Numbered from the stretch's first letter, positions 51,546-62,178 are shown. The stretch is 64,000 nt of DNA from Syntrophaceae bacterium (GCA_013177795.1 JABLXY010000003.1:165244-229243); one strand, 5' to 3'. Notes: generated from the sequence alone by a model not told the origin. Made by a program: numbers and translations.

Positions 51546-52730
51546 TCAAGCCTTTTCCCCTTCCGCCCTGTGCCCGGGTCTCATCAGTCCCAGGGCGATG
51601 GCCGCTGCGCGGCGCGCGGCACCGGGTTCGCCGAGCTTCTGCCGGATCCCCGCCAGCTCCCGGCGGATGGCGTCGCTGCGCCGGGGGTCCGCGAGAATCG
51701 CCTTCACCTCGGCGGCCAGCCGGAGCGCCGTCGCGTCCTCCTGGATCAGTTCGGGCGCCAGCGTCCTGCCGGCGATGAGGTTGACGAGGCCGATGTGCTT
51801 CACCCGGATGACCCTCCTGCCGATCGCGGCGGTGAGCGGCGAGGTCCGGTAGGCGATGACCAGGGGCGTCCCCAGCAGCGCCGTCTCCAGGGTGGCCGTC
51901 CCGGAGGCCACCATCGCGGCATCGGCGAGGCCGACGACGTCGTACATCTGCCCCGGGACGACCGTGACGGGGACGGGGCGCCCGCGGAGAATCCCGTCCA
52001 CGAGCGCGGCATCCACCGTGTCTGCCAGGGGAAGCACGAACTGCGCCCCCTCGAAGTGGCGGGCGAGGATTTCCGCTGCGCCGGCCATTTCGGGCAGCAG
52101 GGCCGTCACCTCCTTCTGCCGGCTGCCGGGCAGCAGCGCCACGATGGGCCAGGCGTCGCGAAGACCGAAGTCCGCCAGGGCCTCCTCCCGGCTGCGGGTC
52201 CGCCTCACGGCATCCAGCAGGGGATGGCCCACGAAATCGACCTCAACGCCCATCTGCGCATAGACGTCTTTCTCGAAGGGCAGGATCACGGCCATCCGGT
52301 CCACGACGCGCCGGATGTGGTGGATCCGGTTCTTTCTCCAGGCCCACACCTGGGGGCTGATGTAGTAGAAGACGGGGACACCCGCATCCTTGGCTGCCGC
52401 AGCGAGACGGAGGTTGAAATCAGGGTAGTCGATCAGCACGAGGAGCTGCGGGGCTTCCTCGCGGAGCATCCTTCGCAGGCGGAAATAGACCCCGGCGATG
52501 AAGCGGAGCTTCGAGAAGACCTCCGTGAGGCCCACGACGGCCATCTCGGAAGAGCGGGCGATGAGCCGGACGCCCTCGGCCTCGAGGTTTTTCCCGCCCA
52601 CGCCGCAGAAGGCAATCGCCGGGTCGAGGGCCTTCATCTCGCGGACCAGATGCGCCCCGTGCATGTCCCCCGAGGCCTCGCCGGCCACGACCATGACGGC
52701 CGGGTGATGTTCCTTATGCAGTGGCGCCAT
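51546..52730 (-). CDS. lpxB: Lipid-A-disaccharide synthase
   Basis: A 394-residue GT19 enzyme joining UDP-diacyl-glucosamine and lipid X. It has MVVAGEASGDMHGAHLV at the N-terminus, LVLIDYPDFNLRLA, YYISPQVWAWRKNRI, and ALLPGSRQKEVTALLP plus ASGTATLETALLGTPLVIAYR for donor binding. It overlaps the upstream aminotransferase gene by 17 bases, so the sugar-modifying and disaccharide steps are co-translated. Confidence 0.93.
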   Translation of the reverse strand: MAPLHKEHHPAVMVVAGEASGDMHGAHLVREMKALDPAIAFCGVGGKNLEAEGVRLIARSSEMAVVGLTEVFSKLRFIAGVYFRLRRMLREEAPQLLVLIDYPDFNLRLAAAAKDAGVPVFYYISPQVWAWRKNRIHHIRRVVDRMAVILPFEKDVYAQMGVEVDFVGHPLLDAVRRTRSREEALADFGLRDAWPIVALLPGSRQKEVTALLPEMAGAAEILARHFEGAQFVLPLADTVDAALVDGILRGRPVPVTVVPGQMYDVVGLADAAMVASGTATLETALLGTPLVIAYRTSPLTAAIGRRVIRVKHIGLVNLIAGRTLAPELIQEDATALRLAAEVKAILADPRRSDAIRRELAGIRQKLGEPGAARRAAAIALGLMRPGHRAEGEKA

Positions 52731-53814
52731 TGATCACGTTGCTGATCCGCTGGATCTCCTCCTCCGTGATTTCGGGGAACATGGGGAGCGACAGGACCCG
52801 CCGGGCCGCCTCTTCGCTGGCCGGCAGGTCCCCGTGGCGGCATGCCGTGCCGGCGCGGAAGACCTCCTGCCGATGCAGGGGCACGGGATAGTAGACGGCG
52901 CAGGCGATGCCGGCGGCCGCGAGCGCTTCTTGGAGCCTATCGCGCTCGTCCGTCAGGAGGGTGAACTGATGGTAGACGTGACGGCAGTCCGGCGCCTCGA
53001 ACGGCAGGGCGGTACCGGCCCGTCGGATGTGCGTTCCGTAGAGCGCGGCGGCCCGCCGCCGGCCCTCGTTGAAGGCGTCGATGTGACGGAGCTTGACGCG
53101 GACGATCGCCGCCTGGATCTCGTCGAGGCGGCTGTTGTAGCCCAGACGGCTGTGGTAATAGCGGACGGCGCTGCCGTGGTTGCGCAGCACCCTGAGTGTG
53201 GCGTCCGTTTCGGCGTCGGCCGTGATCACCATGCCGCCGTCGCCGCAGCACGCGAGGTTCTTGCTGGGGAAGAAGCTGAAGCAGCCCGCGTGCCCGAGGG
53301 TCCCCACGAGCCGTCCCTTGTAGCGGGCGCCGAAGGCCTGGGCGCAGTCCTCGATGACCTTCAGGCCGTGCCTTGCCGCGACGGCGAGGATCGGGTCCAT
53401 GTCGCAGGGCTGCCCGAAGAGGTGAACGGGGATGACCGCCTTCGTTTTCCCCGTGACGGCCTCCTCGAGGTGCGAGGGGTCGAGGTTGAACGTCCTTGGG
53501 TCAATGTCGACAAAGACGGGCACGGCGCCAAGCAGGCCGACCACCTCTGCCGTGGCGATAAAAGTGAAGGGGGTCGTGATGACCTCGTCGCCCGCCCCGA
53601 TCCCGAGGGCGCGCAGCGCCAGCAGCAGGGCGTCGGTTCCGTTGGCCACCCCGACGGCGTGCGGGACGCCGTGGTACCGGGCCACCTCGGCCTCGAGCGC
53701 CGACACGTTCGGCCCCAGGATGAACTGGGTCTTGTCCAGAACGTCCAGGACGGCCGCGTCGATCTCCTCCTTGAGCTGCAGGTACTGCCGGCGCAAATCC
53801 ACCATGGGGATCAT
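52714..53814 (-). CDS. gnnB: UDP-3-keto-GlcNAc aminotransferase-like (GnnB-like, DegT family)
   Basis: A 366-residue PLP aminotransferase. The PLP lysine is in SFFPSKNLACCGDGGM (about 182-197), VIEDCAQAFGA binds the cofactor and GYNSRLDEIQAAIVRVKL is conserved. It lies between a Gfo/Idh/MocA gene and lpxB, and the pair lies just downstream of lpxA. GnnA/GnnB, described in Acidithiobacillus ferrooxidans and Leptospira, make UDP-GlcNAc3N for amide-linked lipid A and are found between lpxA and lpxB. That order is reproduced here, so I favour GnnB over a generic O-antigen role. Confidence 0.7.
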   Translation of the reverse strand: MIPMVDLRRQYLQLKEEIDAAVLDVLDKTQFILGPNVSALEAEVARYHGVPHAVGVANGTDALLLALRALGIGAGDEVITTPFTFIATAEVVGLLGAVPVFVDIDPRTFNLDPSHLEEAVTGKTKAVIPVHLFGQPCDMDPILAVAARHGLKVIEDCAQAFGARYKGRLVGTLGHAGCFSFFPSKNLACCGDGGMVITADAETDATLRVLRNHGSAVRYYHSRLGYNSRLDEIQAAIVRVKLRHIDAFNEGRRRAAALYGTHIRRAGTALPFEAPDCRHVYHQFTLLTDERDRLQEALAAAGIACAVYYPVPLHRQEVFRAGTACRHGDLPASEEAARRVLSLPMFPEITEEEIQRISNVINGATA

Positions 53815-54761
53815 AGCTTGAGATCCCTCCCCGTTCTCATCTTTTCGTTGATGAGCAGGGCCAGCTCCAGGGACTTCCGTGCCTCGAGGCCCGAGACCCG
53901 GGGCGGCGTGCGGTTCACGACGCAGTCGACAAACGCGCGGATCTCCTCCTCGAGGGGGTCATGCTGGCGCACCTGGACATCGTTGAGCCCGATCTCCATC
54001 TTTCCCCCCTCTTTTTGCCTGCGTGCCAGAGAAACGACCTCGCGCTTGCTGAAGTCGACGGAGTGGTACCCCTCGAGGCCGAAGAAGCGCAGCTTCTGCA
54101 TGTGCTTGAGGGTCACCCGGCTCGCCGTGATGTTGGCGACGCAGCCGTTCTCGAAGGTGAGCCGCACGTTGGCGATGTCGACCTTGTCCGTGAGCACCGA
54201 AACACCCACGGCCTCCACGTTCACGAGGGGGGAACGGACGTAATGAAGGATGAGGTCGAGGTCGTGGATCATGAGATCGAGGACGACGTCCACGTCGGTG
54301 CCCCGCTCGACGAAGGGGTGCAGGCGGTGGGCCTCGATGAAGAGCGGACGCCGGATCACCCGGTCGAGGGCGACAATGGCCGGGTTGAAGCGCTCGATGA
54401 ACCCGACCTGCAAAACACAATCCCTCGCCGCGGCCAGCGCGATGAGGTCGTCGGCCTCCTCCAGGGTGGCCGTGAACGGCTTCTCCATCAGCACGTCCTT
54501 GCCGGCGGCCAGGAAATCCCTCGCCACGGCGTGGTGGGACCGGGTGGGGACGGTGATGCTCACGGCGTCCACCTGCTCCACGAGCTCCCGGTGATCGGCA
54601 AAGACCGCGCAGCCGAACGCCGCCGCGGCCTTGTCGGCCCTCGGCCGCTCGACGTCGGCAACGCCGACGATCCGCACGTTCTCCATCTTCTGGTATTTCT
54701 GGAGGTGGTAGTTCCCGAGGTGCCCGATCCCCACCACGCCCACGCGTATCTGTTTGCTCAT
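53811..54761 (-). CDS. gnnA: UDP-GlcNAc 3-dehydrogenase-like (GnnA-like, Gfo/Idh/MocA family)
   Basis: A 316-residue NAD-dependent oxidoreductase. It has VGVVGIGHLGNYHLQKY for NAD, LMEKPFTATLEEAD with the catalytic Lys, and IHDLDLILHYV with the His/Asp region. It would oxidise the 3-OH of UDP-GlcNAc for transamination by the next product. The ATGA overlap with the aminotransferase gene and the position between lpxA and lpxB support GnnA. The same fold is also used for uronic acids (see 35133), so the exact substrate is inferred. Confidence 0.7.
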   Translation of the reverse strand: MSKQIRVGVVGIGHLGNYHLQKYQKMENVRIVGVADVERPRADKAAAAFGCAVFADHRELVEQVDAVSITVPTRSHHAVARDFLAAGKDVLMEKPFTATLEEADDLIALAAARDCVLQVGFIERFNPAIVALDRVIRRPLFIEAHRLHPFVERGTDVDVVLDLMIHDLDLILHYVRSPLVNVEAVGVSVLTDKVDIANVRLTFENGCVANITASRVTLKHMQKLRFFGLEGYHSVDFSKREVVSLARRQKEGGKMEIGLNDVQVRQHDPLEEEIRAFVDCVVNRTPPRVSGLEARKSLELALLINEKMRTGRDLKL

Positions 54762-54810
54762 CGCTTATCGTCTATCCGAAACGCCGCACAAGCCTTCGAG
54801 CCTGCGGGGC

Positions 54811-54913
54811 GAAGTTGAGAAGGTGAGAAGTTTGGAGAGTCTCGGGTACACAGGGTACACAGGGGGGCTGTCTGATCCGTCAAGCTTCCCAACTTCAAAA
54901 CTTCACAGCTTCG
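54811..54913. repeat. Inverted pair of 8-mer arrays (GAAGTTGA type), gene-less, with short direct repeats inside
   Basis: The left arm (54811-54835) mixes GAAGTTGA and GAAGGTGA units and closes with GTTTGG. The right arm (54881-54913) starts CAAGCTTCCC and is inverted; it ends 2 bases before the lpxA stop codon. The spacer holds two GGGTACACA copies (54844-54861). It sits between lpxA and the gnnA-like gene. Confidence 0.8.
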
Positions 54914-54915
54914 TT

Positions 54916-55689
54916 TTATCTCGTGACCCCCCTTTTGGAGGTCTCGATGAACTCGATGAACGCCCGCACCTCGGGCAGGTCAGGCACCTCAGCGCGGGCC
55001 CTCTCGGCGGCCCGGGCAACGGTGAGCGAAGAGCGGAAGAAGATCCTGTAGGCCTGCTTCAGGGCGGCGATGGTCTCCTCGGAGAACCCCCTGCGCTTCA
55101 GGCCGATGAGGTTGAGGCCGTAGAGTGAGGCATAGTGTCCCGCCGCCGTCGTGAAGGGCGGGACGTCCTTCGTCACCGCGGAGGCCCCGCCGATGATGCA
55201 GTGCTGCCCGATCCGGGAGAACTGGTGGATGCCCGTCAGCCCGCCGATGATGGCGAAGCGCTCCACGTGAATGTGACCGGCCAGGTTGGCCGCGTTGGCC
55301 ATGACGATGTTGTCCTCGAGCAGGCAGTTGTGGGCCACGTGGCAGTAGGCCATGATCAGGTTGTTGTTTCCGATCTTCGTCACGCCGATGTCGGCCGTGG
55401 TGGACCGGTTGATCGTCACGAACTCCCGGATCGTGTTGTTGTTTCCGATGACGACGCGCGTCTCCTCGCCCTTGTATTTGAGATCCTGCGGCGGGGCCCC
55501 CACGGATGCGAATTGGAAGATGCGGTTGTTCTCGCCGATGTCCGTGTGGCTCTGGATGACGACGTGGGGGCCGATGACGGTCCCTTTCCCGATCGAGACG
55601 CTGGGCCCGATCACGCTGAAGGGGCCGACCTCCACGCCTTCGGCGATTTTTGCGTCAGGCGAGATGACGGCGGACGGATGGATTTTCAT
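54916..55689 (-). CDS. lpxA: UDP-GlcNAc (or UDP-GlcNAc3N) acyltransferase
   Basis: A 257-residue beta-helix acyltransferase, first enzyme of lipid A synthesis. It has [20 protein letters not shown] at the start, the catalytic His in YCHVAHNC, and the C-terminal helical signature [12 protein letters not shown]. Where E. coli has Gly173 of the acyl-chain ruler, this protein also has Gly (AAGHYAS), so a long 3-hydroxyacyl chain is possible. Neighbouring gnnA/gnnB-like genes suggest the acceptor may be the 3-amino sugar, giving an amide link. ATG 55689 follows AAGGA. Confidence 0.92.
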   Translation of the reverse strand: MKIHPSAVISPDAKIAEGVEVGPFSVIGPSVSIGKGTVIGPHVVIQSHTDIGENNRIFQFASVGAPPQDLKYKGEETRVVIGNNNTIREFVTINRSTTADIGVTKIGNNNLIMAYCHVAHNCLLEDNIVMANAANLAGHIHVERFAIIGGLTGIHQFSRIGQHCIIGGASAVTKDVPPFTTAAGHYASLYGLNLIGLKRRGFSEETIAALKQAYRIFFRSSLTVARAAERARAEVPDLPEVRAFIEFIETSKRGVTR

Positions 55690-55718
55690 GTCATTGTCCT
55701 TCACGGGCTTGCTGCATA

Positions 55719-55736
55719 AGGCGTATGGCAAGGCAA
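55719..55736. repeat. Partial heptamer array upstream of lpxA
   Basis: Two to three imperfect units (GGCGTAT, GGCAAGG, CAAAGGC) like those of the 9542/57425 family. No clear inverted partner is seen in the remaining 38 bases before lpxD, so this may be a remnant. Confidence 0.4.
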
Positions 55737-55773
55737 AGGCCGACCACAGGGGTGCCGGCCCTGCTGTCCCCTT

Positions 55774-56820
55774 TTACGGCCTCGATTTTTCAGGGTTTGC
55801 GTTTTTTTCCAGCTCTTCTATTCTCTTCTTGAGTTCCATGACGGTCCTGTGCATCTCCGGCAGGCGCATGATGTGGGCGTTGAGGCGCAGCCATTCCTGG
55901 TGGGGCATGGCCGGGGCGCCGGACATGATGCGCGAGGCGGGGATGTCCTTGTTGATGCCGGCCCTCGCCGCGATCATGACGTTGTCGCCGACCTGGATGT
56001 GCCCCACGAGCCCTGCCTGGCCGCCGATGATGACCCGCTTGCCCAGCCGGGTGCTGCCGGAGATGCCCACCTGGGCCACGACGATCGAGTTCTCGCCGAC
56101 GACGACGTTGTGCGCGATCTGGACGAGGTTGTCGATCTTGGCGCCGCGCTGAATCCAGGTCTTCCCCAGGGTCCCCCGGTCGATCGTGGTGTTGGCCTGA
56201 ATCTCCACGTCATCGTCGATCTGCACGATCCCCACCTGGGGGACCTTGCGGTTCTCGATGCCGGGGTTGGCAAACCCGAACCCGTCGCTCCCCACGACGA
56301 CGCCGGCATGGAGGATCACGCGGCTGCCGATGATGCAGCGGCGGTAGACCGTCACGTTGGGGTACAGGATCGAATCCTCGCCCACGGAGGCCTCGGGGCC
56401 GAGGTAAACACCGGGATACAGGACGGAGCCCTGTCCGATCCGCGCCCCCCTGCCCACGTAAGCCCCCGGGTACACGGTGGCCCCCTCCGCCACGGAGGCC
56501 CCTGGACCGATGAAGGCATCGGGGCTCACCCCCCGAAACTCCTGCTCTTCGGGGTAGAAGAGGGCGAGCAGCCGGGCGAGCGCCGCGTAGGGGTCCTTCA
56601 CGACGAGGAAGTTCTTCCCCGTCCCTTCGACGGGGGCCTTGACCAGGACCGCCGAGGCGGCCGTCGAGGCGACCTTCTTGCGGTACCTGGGGTTGGCGAG
56701 GAACGTGAGGTCCCCCTCGCCCGCCTCGTCGAGCCCCTTGATGTCGCGGATCTCGACGGCGCCGTCCCCCACGACGGATCCCTGGAGAAACGCTGCGATC
56801 TCGGAGAGGGTCCTCCCCAT
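55774..56820 (-). CDS. lpxD: UDP-3-O-acylglucosamine N-acyltransferase
   Basis: A 348-residue trimeric beta-helix enzyme adding the second hydroxyacyl chain. The N-terminal uridine-binding domain starts [17 protein letters not shown], then many hexapeptide repeats follow, with the catalytic His in [12 protein letters not shown] and a C-terminal coiled helix. ATG 56820 gives the usual start; GTG 56829 is an alternative. It follows ompH directly. The fabZ gene often found between lpxD and lpxA is absent. Confidence 0.92.
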   Translation of the reverse strand: MGRTLSEIAAFLQGSVVGDGAVEIRDIKGLDEAGEGDLTFLANPRYRKKVASTAASAVLVKAPVEGTGKNFLVVKDPYAALARLLALFYPEEQEFRGVSPDAFIGPGASVAEGATVYPGAYVGRGARIGQGSVLYPGVYLGPEASVGEDSILYPNVTVYRRCIIGSRVILHAGVVVGSDGFGFANPGIENRKVPQVGIVQIDDDVEIQANTTIDRGTLGKTWIQRGAKIDNLVQIAHNVVVGENSIVVAQVGISGSTRLGKRVIIGGQAGLVGHIQVGDNVMIAARAGINKDIPASRIMSGAPAMPHQEWLRLNAHIMRLPEMHRTVMELKKRIEELEKNANPEKSRP

Positions 56821-56843
56821 GGGAATCACCGATCCGGTCCGGT

Positions 56844-57401
56844 CTACTTCTTGCCCTTGGCGGGTGCCGAGGCGGGCTTGCCGCCGCCCTTGTTGTACTC
56901 CTCGATGATTTTCTTCGTGAGGTTGTCCTCCTTGTCGTGGTACACGACGACGGGGTTGTTGAGATCGAGGATGGCGTCGTACTTGCCTTCCTTGCCGACT
57001 TTCTCGACGACCTTGAGGATCTCGGGGATCATCTTCTGCGTGAAGGCCTGCTCCTTTTGCGCCAGCGCCTCGTTGGCATCCTGGACCATGCGCTGGTAGT
57101 CGCGGAACTTGGTCTGGTAGCTCGCCTCCTTGTCACGGTACGCCTCTGCCGTGAGCACGGACTTCTGCTTCTCGAGCTCGTCCTTGAGCTTCTTGAGCTC
57201 CTCCTCCTTCTTCGCGATTTCGGCCTTCTTTTTCTCGACTTCCTTTTTGAACTCCGCCGATGCTTTCTTTCCCGCATCGGAGTCGTGGAGGATCGTCCGC
57301 ATGTTGATGAATCCGATCTTCTGCGCGGCGGCCTCCGTGGCCGACAGGGCAAAGACGGCGGCGATGGCCAGAAGGCCGATCAGGGTCAGATGCTTTTTCA
57401 T
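56844..57401 (-). CDS. skp: Periplasmic chaperone, OmpH/Skp family
   Basis: A 185-residue periplasmic protein with a signal peptide (about 1-26, ending ATEAAAQ), the family start [15 protein letters not shown], and a long charged coiled-coil (50-120) with Lys/Glu-rich repeats that forms the tentacles of the trimer. It holds unfolded outer-membrane proteins for the Bam machine, whose main gene lies upstream. ATG 57401 has AAGGAG at 6 bases. Confidence 0.9.
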   Translation of the reverse strand: MKKHLTLIGLLAIAAVFALSATEAAAQKIGFINMRTILHDSDAGKKASAEFKKEVEKKKAEIAKKEEELKKLKDELEKQKSVLTAEAYRDKEASYQTKFRDYQRMVQDANEALAQKEQAFTQKMIPEILKVVEKVGKEGKYDAILDLNNPVVVYHDKEDNLTKKIIEEYNKGGGKPASAPAKGKK

Positions 57402-57424
57402 GTTGGTCTCCTTGAAAAATAATA

Positions 57425-57500
57425 GGCTGAAGGCAAAAGGCCAAGGGCTTACGGCAATGAGAAACAAGATTGTATTCGGCATTCCTTTCGCCTTGTGCCT
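57425..57500. repeat. Inverted pair of heptamer arrays (GGCAAAA type), gene-less
   Basis: The left arm (57425-57459) is five 7-base units, GGCTGAA to GGCAATG. The right arm (57480-57500) is three inverted units. The right arm ends 5 bases from the bamA stop codon. It lies between bamA and ompH; the spacer is about 20 bases. Confidence 0.75.
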
Positions 57501-57505
57501 GCTGT

Positions 57506-60154
57506 TTACATAAACCACCCGATGGTGAAGTCCCACCGGTAGGCCGGCTCCCCCTCCTTGCGGTCGAGCACATATCCCCACTCGAGGCGCAGCGGCCCGA
57601 TGGGGGAGTACCATCGAATGCCTGCCCCCGCCGTTTTCCGCATGTCACTGAGGTCGTACTCGTTGTCCCAGGCGTTTCCTGTGTCGAAGAAGACGACCCC
57701 CTTCATGCCGGCGTTCTTGACGAGCGGGAAGACGAGCTCGAAGTTGAAGACCAGCATGGTGGTGCCGCCGATGATGTCTTTCGTCACGGGGTCACGGGGC
57801 CCGATGTCCTTCAGGCCGCGAAGGGAGTTGAGACCCCCGAGGATGAAGCGCTCGTAGACGGGGATTTCCCTTCCCTCGAAGGCCTGGATGTAGCCGATCC
57901 TGGCGCGGGGCGAGAAGACGAGATCCTCCCCGAAGGGCGGGACGCGGAAGAACCACAGCGAGGAGTAGTTGTATTTCCCGAAAGCGACGTCGCCGCCGAA
58001 GATGCCGCCGAAGAAGTCGGCGGCCGCGCGGTTGCGCGAGCCCGTCGTCGGGAAGATCGAATCGTCGGTCGTGTCAAGGGCAAGGGCCGTCATGATGCCG
58101 CTCTGGGTCGTCTCGCCCTCCTGGTCCTTGATCGTCTGCGATGCCGTGGACGCCACGTTATACACGTCGTTGATCGCGAACTTGTAGCCGAGATATCCCA
58201 TGACCCTTCCCCAGACGGGGTAGCCGAAGGTGATGCCGACCCCCTTCGTGTCGAGGTCGTAGGTGTCGAACTGCCGGTAGGTCTTCCAGACATCCGCCTT
58301 CATCCAGAGGGGCAAATCGAAGAGGTAGGGCTCGGTGAAGGAGAGGTTGAGGGAGTTGTTTTCCGTCCCCAGGGCCGCCTGGAGGCTCAGGCTCTGGCCC
58401 CGGCCGAAGAGGTTCTGCTGGGCGATCTGGGCCATGAGCATGGCGCCCGTCTGGCCGCTGTAGCCCGCGCCGACGGAGAAAAGACCCGTGGGGCGCTCCT
58501 TGACGCCGATGTTGATGTCCGTCAGGTTCTCCTCGGGCCCCTTGGCGGTCTGGAAGTTGACTTCCTCAAAATACCGGAGCCGGTTGAGCCGGGCGTAGCT
58601 GTTCTTGATCTTGTCGCTGTTGTAGAGATCCCCCTCGGTGAATTCGAGCTGCCGCCGAATGACCTTGTCGCGTGTCTTCGTGTTGCCCGTGATGTTGATC
58701 CGGTTGAAGTAGACGAGGCCGCCCTTCTTGATGTCGTAGGCGACGTCGACCTGCTGCTCGGCCTCGCGGATCTGCGTCCGGGGATTGATCTCGGCATAGG
58801 CATAGCCGTCGTTCTGGGTCATCCTCGTGAGGTACTCGAGGTCCTTGGCGATGGCCTCCCGGTCGTAGTAATCCTTCTTCCGGATGCTGAGCCTGTCGAG
58901 GAGCTCCTGCCTCGGCACCGAGATCGCGTCGCCCGTGATCTCCACCTTGCCGACCTTGAACTGCTTGCCCTCGGATACCGGGATCTTCACGTAGATCCAC
59001 TTCTTGTCGTGGGTGATCTCCGGCTCGCCGATCTGCGCCTGGATGTAGCCGTTGTTCATGTAGAAGACCTTCACCCGGTTGACCCCGTCGCGCAGCTTCT
59101 CCTTCTTGAGGAGCCCCGAGTCCGTGAGCCAGGAGAACATGCCCCACTCCGTCGTCTCCATGAGCTTCTTGAGCTCCTTGTCCGTGAAGGCCTGGTTGCC
59201 CACGAACTCGATGCTCTTGACGTACAGCAGGTCGTTTTCCCTGATGTCGATGACGACGTTGACCTCCCTGTCCCGGACCTTTTCCGTCGAGAAGGAGATC
59301 TCGGCGTTGAAGTACCCCTTGTCGTCGTAAAGGGCCTTGATCTTGTCCGTGTCGGCCTTGATCCTGTCGGGGTTGTAGACCTGCTTGGCCTTGAACGACA
59401 GGGCGCCCCGGATGTCGTCCGACGAGAGGGCCTGGTTGCCCTTGATGCGGATCTCGTTGACGAAGGGCCGCTCGTCGAGCAGGAAGGTGATCACCTTGCC
59501 GTCGGGCGAGTCCGTCACGTCCGCCTTCACGTCGCTGAAGTAGCCCAATCGGTAAATGGCCCGGATGTCGGCCGAGAGGTCATCCTCGGAGAAGATCTTC
59601 CCCTTCGCGCTCCTGAGCGCATTGTAGATGACGGTGCTCTCGATCCGGCGGTTTCCCGAGAGCTCCACGCGGGCGATGACCTGCCTGCCCGAGATCCTGG
59701 CGAGCACCTCCCGCGCGAGCTGTGCCGCGAAGGCCCCCGTGTTCTCGATGCCCGCGCCCTGGGCGAAGAGGCCCGTCGTGACGGCGCCCGTCTCCACGTT
59801 GACGGCCCTGGCGTCGAGGCTCACGCGGTTGCCGAACTGGGTGAGGCTCCCGAGGATCACGTAGTCGGCCCTGACCTGCTTCCCCACGGACCGCGCGAGC
59901 TCCTCGTCGGCCTTCCTGCCGCCGATGAGCTCGGTGAACTGCTCCCTCGGGACGACCTGGACCGTGCGGATCTTGCCGAGCTCGAGGGTCATGCTGTTGT
60001 AGACGGCGTTGCGCAGCAGGGTCGCGTCCCGCTCGCTGTGGATGTCGAAGGGGAAGACGGCCACGCGCTGCGCGGCGGCCTCCAGGGGCGCAAGGGAGAT
60101 GCAGGCCAGGATGGCAAGCAGGATCAGCACGCGTGGTTTTCCGTTTGCGGTCAT
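57506..60154 (-). CDS. bamA: Outer-membrane protein assembly factor BamA with an extra N-terminal domain
   Basis: An 882-residue outer-membrane protein. A signal peptide (1-28) is followed by an extra domain of about 120 residues (RVAVFPFDIHSERDATLLRN, later YVILGSLTQFGNRV) that resembles TolB-N/FlgO-like proteins. POTRA repeats start near residue 158 (VARVELSGNRRI), and the beta-barrel covers the last 370 residues, with LRGLKDIGPRD in place of the VRGF lid motif. The protein ends in WFM rather than a terminal Phe. It inserts barrel proteins into the outer membrane. Confidence 0.93.
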   Translation of the reverse strand: MTANGKPRVLILLAILACISLAPLEAAAQRVAVFPFDIHSERDATLLRNAVYNSMTLELGKIRTVQVVPREQFTELIGGRKADEELARSVGKQVRADYVILGSLTQFGNRVSLDARAVNVETGAVTTGLFAQGAGIENTGAFAAQLAREVLARISGRQVIARVELSGNRRIESTVIYNALRSAKGKIFSEDDLSADIRAIYRLGYFSDVKADVTDSPDGKVITFLLDERPFVNEIRIKGNQALSSDDIRGALSFKAKQVYNPDRIKADTDKIKALYDDKGYFNAEISFSTEKVRDREVNVVIDIRENDLLYVKSIEFVGNQAFTDKELKKLMETTEWGMFSWLTDSGLLKKEKLRDGVNRVKVFYMNNGYIQAQIGEPEITHDKKWIYVKIPVSEGKQFKVGKVEITGDAISVPRQELLDRLSIRKKDYYDREAIAKDLEYLTRMTQNDGYAYAEINPRTQIREAEQQVDVAYDIKKGGLVYFNRINITGNTKTRDKVIRRQLEFTEGDLYNSDKIKNSYARLNRLRYFEEVNFQTAKGPEENLTDINIGVKERPTGLFSVGAGYSGQTGAMLMAQIAQQNLFGRGQSLSLQAALGTENNSLNLSFTEPYLFDLPLWMKADVWKTYRQFDTYDLDTKGVGITFGYPVWGRVMGYLGYKFAINDVYNVASTASQTIKDQEGETTQSGIMTALALDTTDDSIFPTTGSRNRAAADFFGGIFGGDVAFGKYNYSSLWFFRVPPFGEDLVFSPRARIGYIQAFEGREIPVYERFILGGLNSLRGLKDIGPRDPVTKDIIGGTTMLVFNFELVFPLVKNAGMKGVVFFDTGNAWDNEYDLSDMRKTAGAGIRWYSPIGPLRLEWGYVLDRKEGEPAYRWDFTIGWFM

Positions 60155-60155
60155 G

Positions 60156-60837
<682 letters not shown>

Positions 60838-60845
<8 letters not shown>

Positions 60846-62115
60846 ACCGGATTGCCTCCGCGGGATCAAGCCTGGAGGCGTTCCGGGCCGGGTAGATCGT
60901 CGCCAGCAGGCTCACGAGCAGGCTGCCCGCGACGATGATCGTCACGTCCTCGTAGTTGACGAGAGCCGGCAGCTCGCTCAGGTAGTAGACGTCCCCGGGC
61001 AGGATCTTGAACCCGAAGAGATTCTCGATCGACCGCGTGATGGCCCCGATGTTCCAGGCGACCGTGAGCCCCAGCGCGGTTCCCAGGAACGTGCCGATGC
61101 TCCCGATGATAACCCCCTGGAGCATGAAGATCTTCATGATGCTCTTCGACGTGGCGCCCATGGATTTCAGGATCGCGATGTCCTTGGTCTTTTCCATCAC
61201 GACCATGATGAGCGTGCAGATGATATTGAAGCCCGCCACGAGCACGATGAGCCCCACGATGATGAACATGACCCGCTTCTCGAGCCGGAGGGCCGCAAAG
61301 AGGTTGCGGTTCATCTTCATCCAGTCCCTCGCCCAGGCGGGGTAGCCCAGCTTCGCCTCGATCGCCCCGGCGATGTCCCTTGCCTTATAGATGTTATCGA
61401 CTTTTATTTCAAGGCCCGTGACCCGGTCGCCCAGGCCGAGGAACTCCTGGCTGTCGGCCAGTGACGTGTAGGCGAGCGTCGAGTCGTACTCGTAGAAACC
61501 CGACTCGAAGATGCCCACGACGACGAATTTCTTCATCCGGGGCACCATCCCCAGGGGGGTTGCGATCCCCTGGGGCGACACCACGTGGACCGCGTCGTAG
61601 AGGGAGGCCCCCACGTGGCGGGCCAGTTCCTTGCCCAGGACGATGCCGGGGACGTCGGCCAGGGGCTTGGGCAGCCGCATCGTCTCGCGCCCCTCGGCGG
61701 AGAGGTTCTCCAGGCGCCCCTCCAGCATCCGGCCCAAATTGATCACGTCGCGGGCATCCGCGGGCGAGAGGCCCCGCATCACGATGCCGCTCACGCTGTC
61801 GTCGTGTTTCAGCATGGCCTGGCTGTAGATGAACGGCGTGGAGGCCACCACGCCCGGCACGGAGGCGATCTCGCGCTGGATGCGCGCGTAATCCTTCATG
61901 GGGCCCGTGTACTCCATGAGGATGATGTGGGCGTTGATCCCCAGGATCTTGTCCCGCAGCTCCTTCTCGAAGCCGTTCATGACGGCCAGCACGATGATGA
62001 GCGCCGCCACACCCAGCAGGATCCCCGCCATGGAGATGAAGGTGATGATGGAAACGAAGACCTGTTTCCGTTTGGCCCGGAGGTACCGGAGGCTGACAAA
62101 CAGTTCGTAGGGCAT
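60838..62115 (-). CDS. lolC: Lipoprotein-releasing ABC transporter permease (LolC/LolE)
   Basis: A 425-residue FtsX/MacB-family permease with four membrane helices (about 20-50, 275-300, 325-355, 385-410) and a large periplasmic domain between the first two. The N-terminus [26 protein letters not shown] and the end [18 protein letters not shown] are standard. Only one permease gene is present, so the transporter may be a homodimer (LolF-like) with LolD. Confidence 0.9.
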
Positions 62116-62178
62116 AATGGGCTGGAGTGTAACCCTTCCTTTATATCGCTTGCAAGGGATATGACCTTCTTCGAAGAA

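Noticed and set aside
54916-55731. Longer start for lpxA at 55731
   Set aside because: The extra 14 residues come from the heptamer-like array and lack similarity; ATG 55689 has a ribosome site and the family start.
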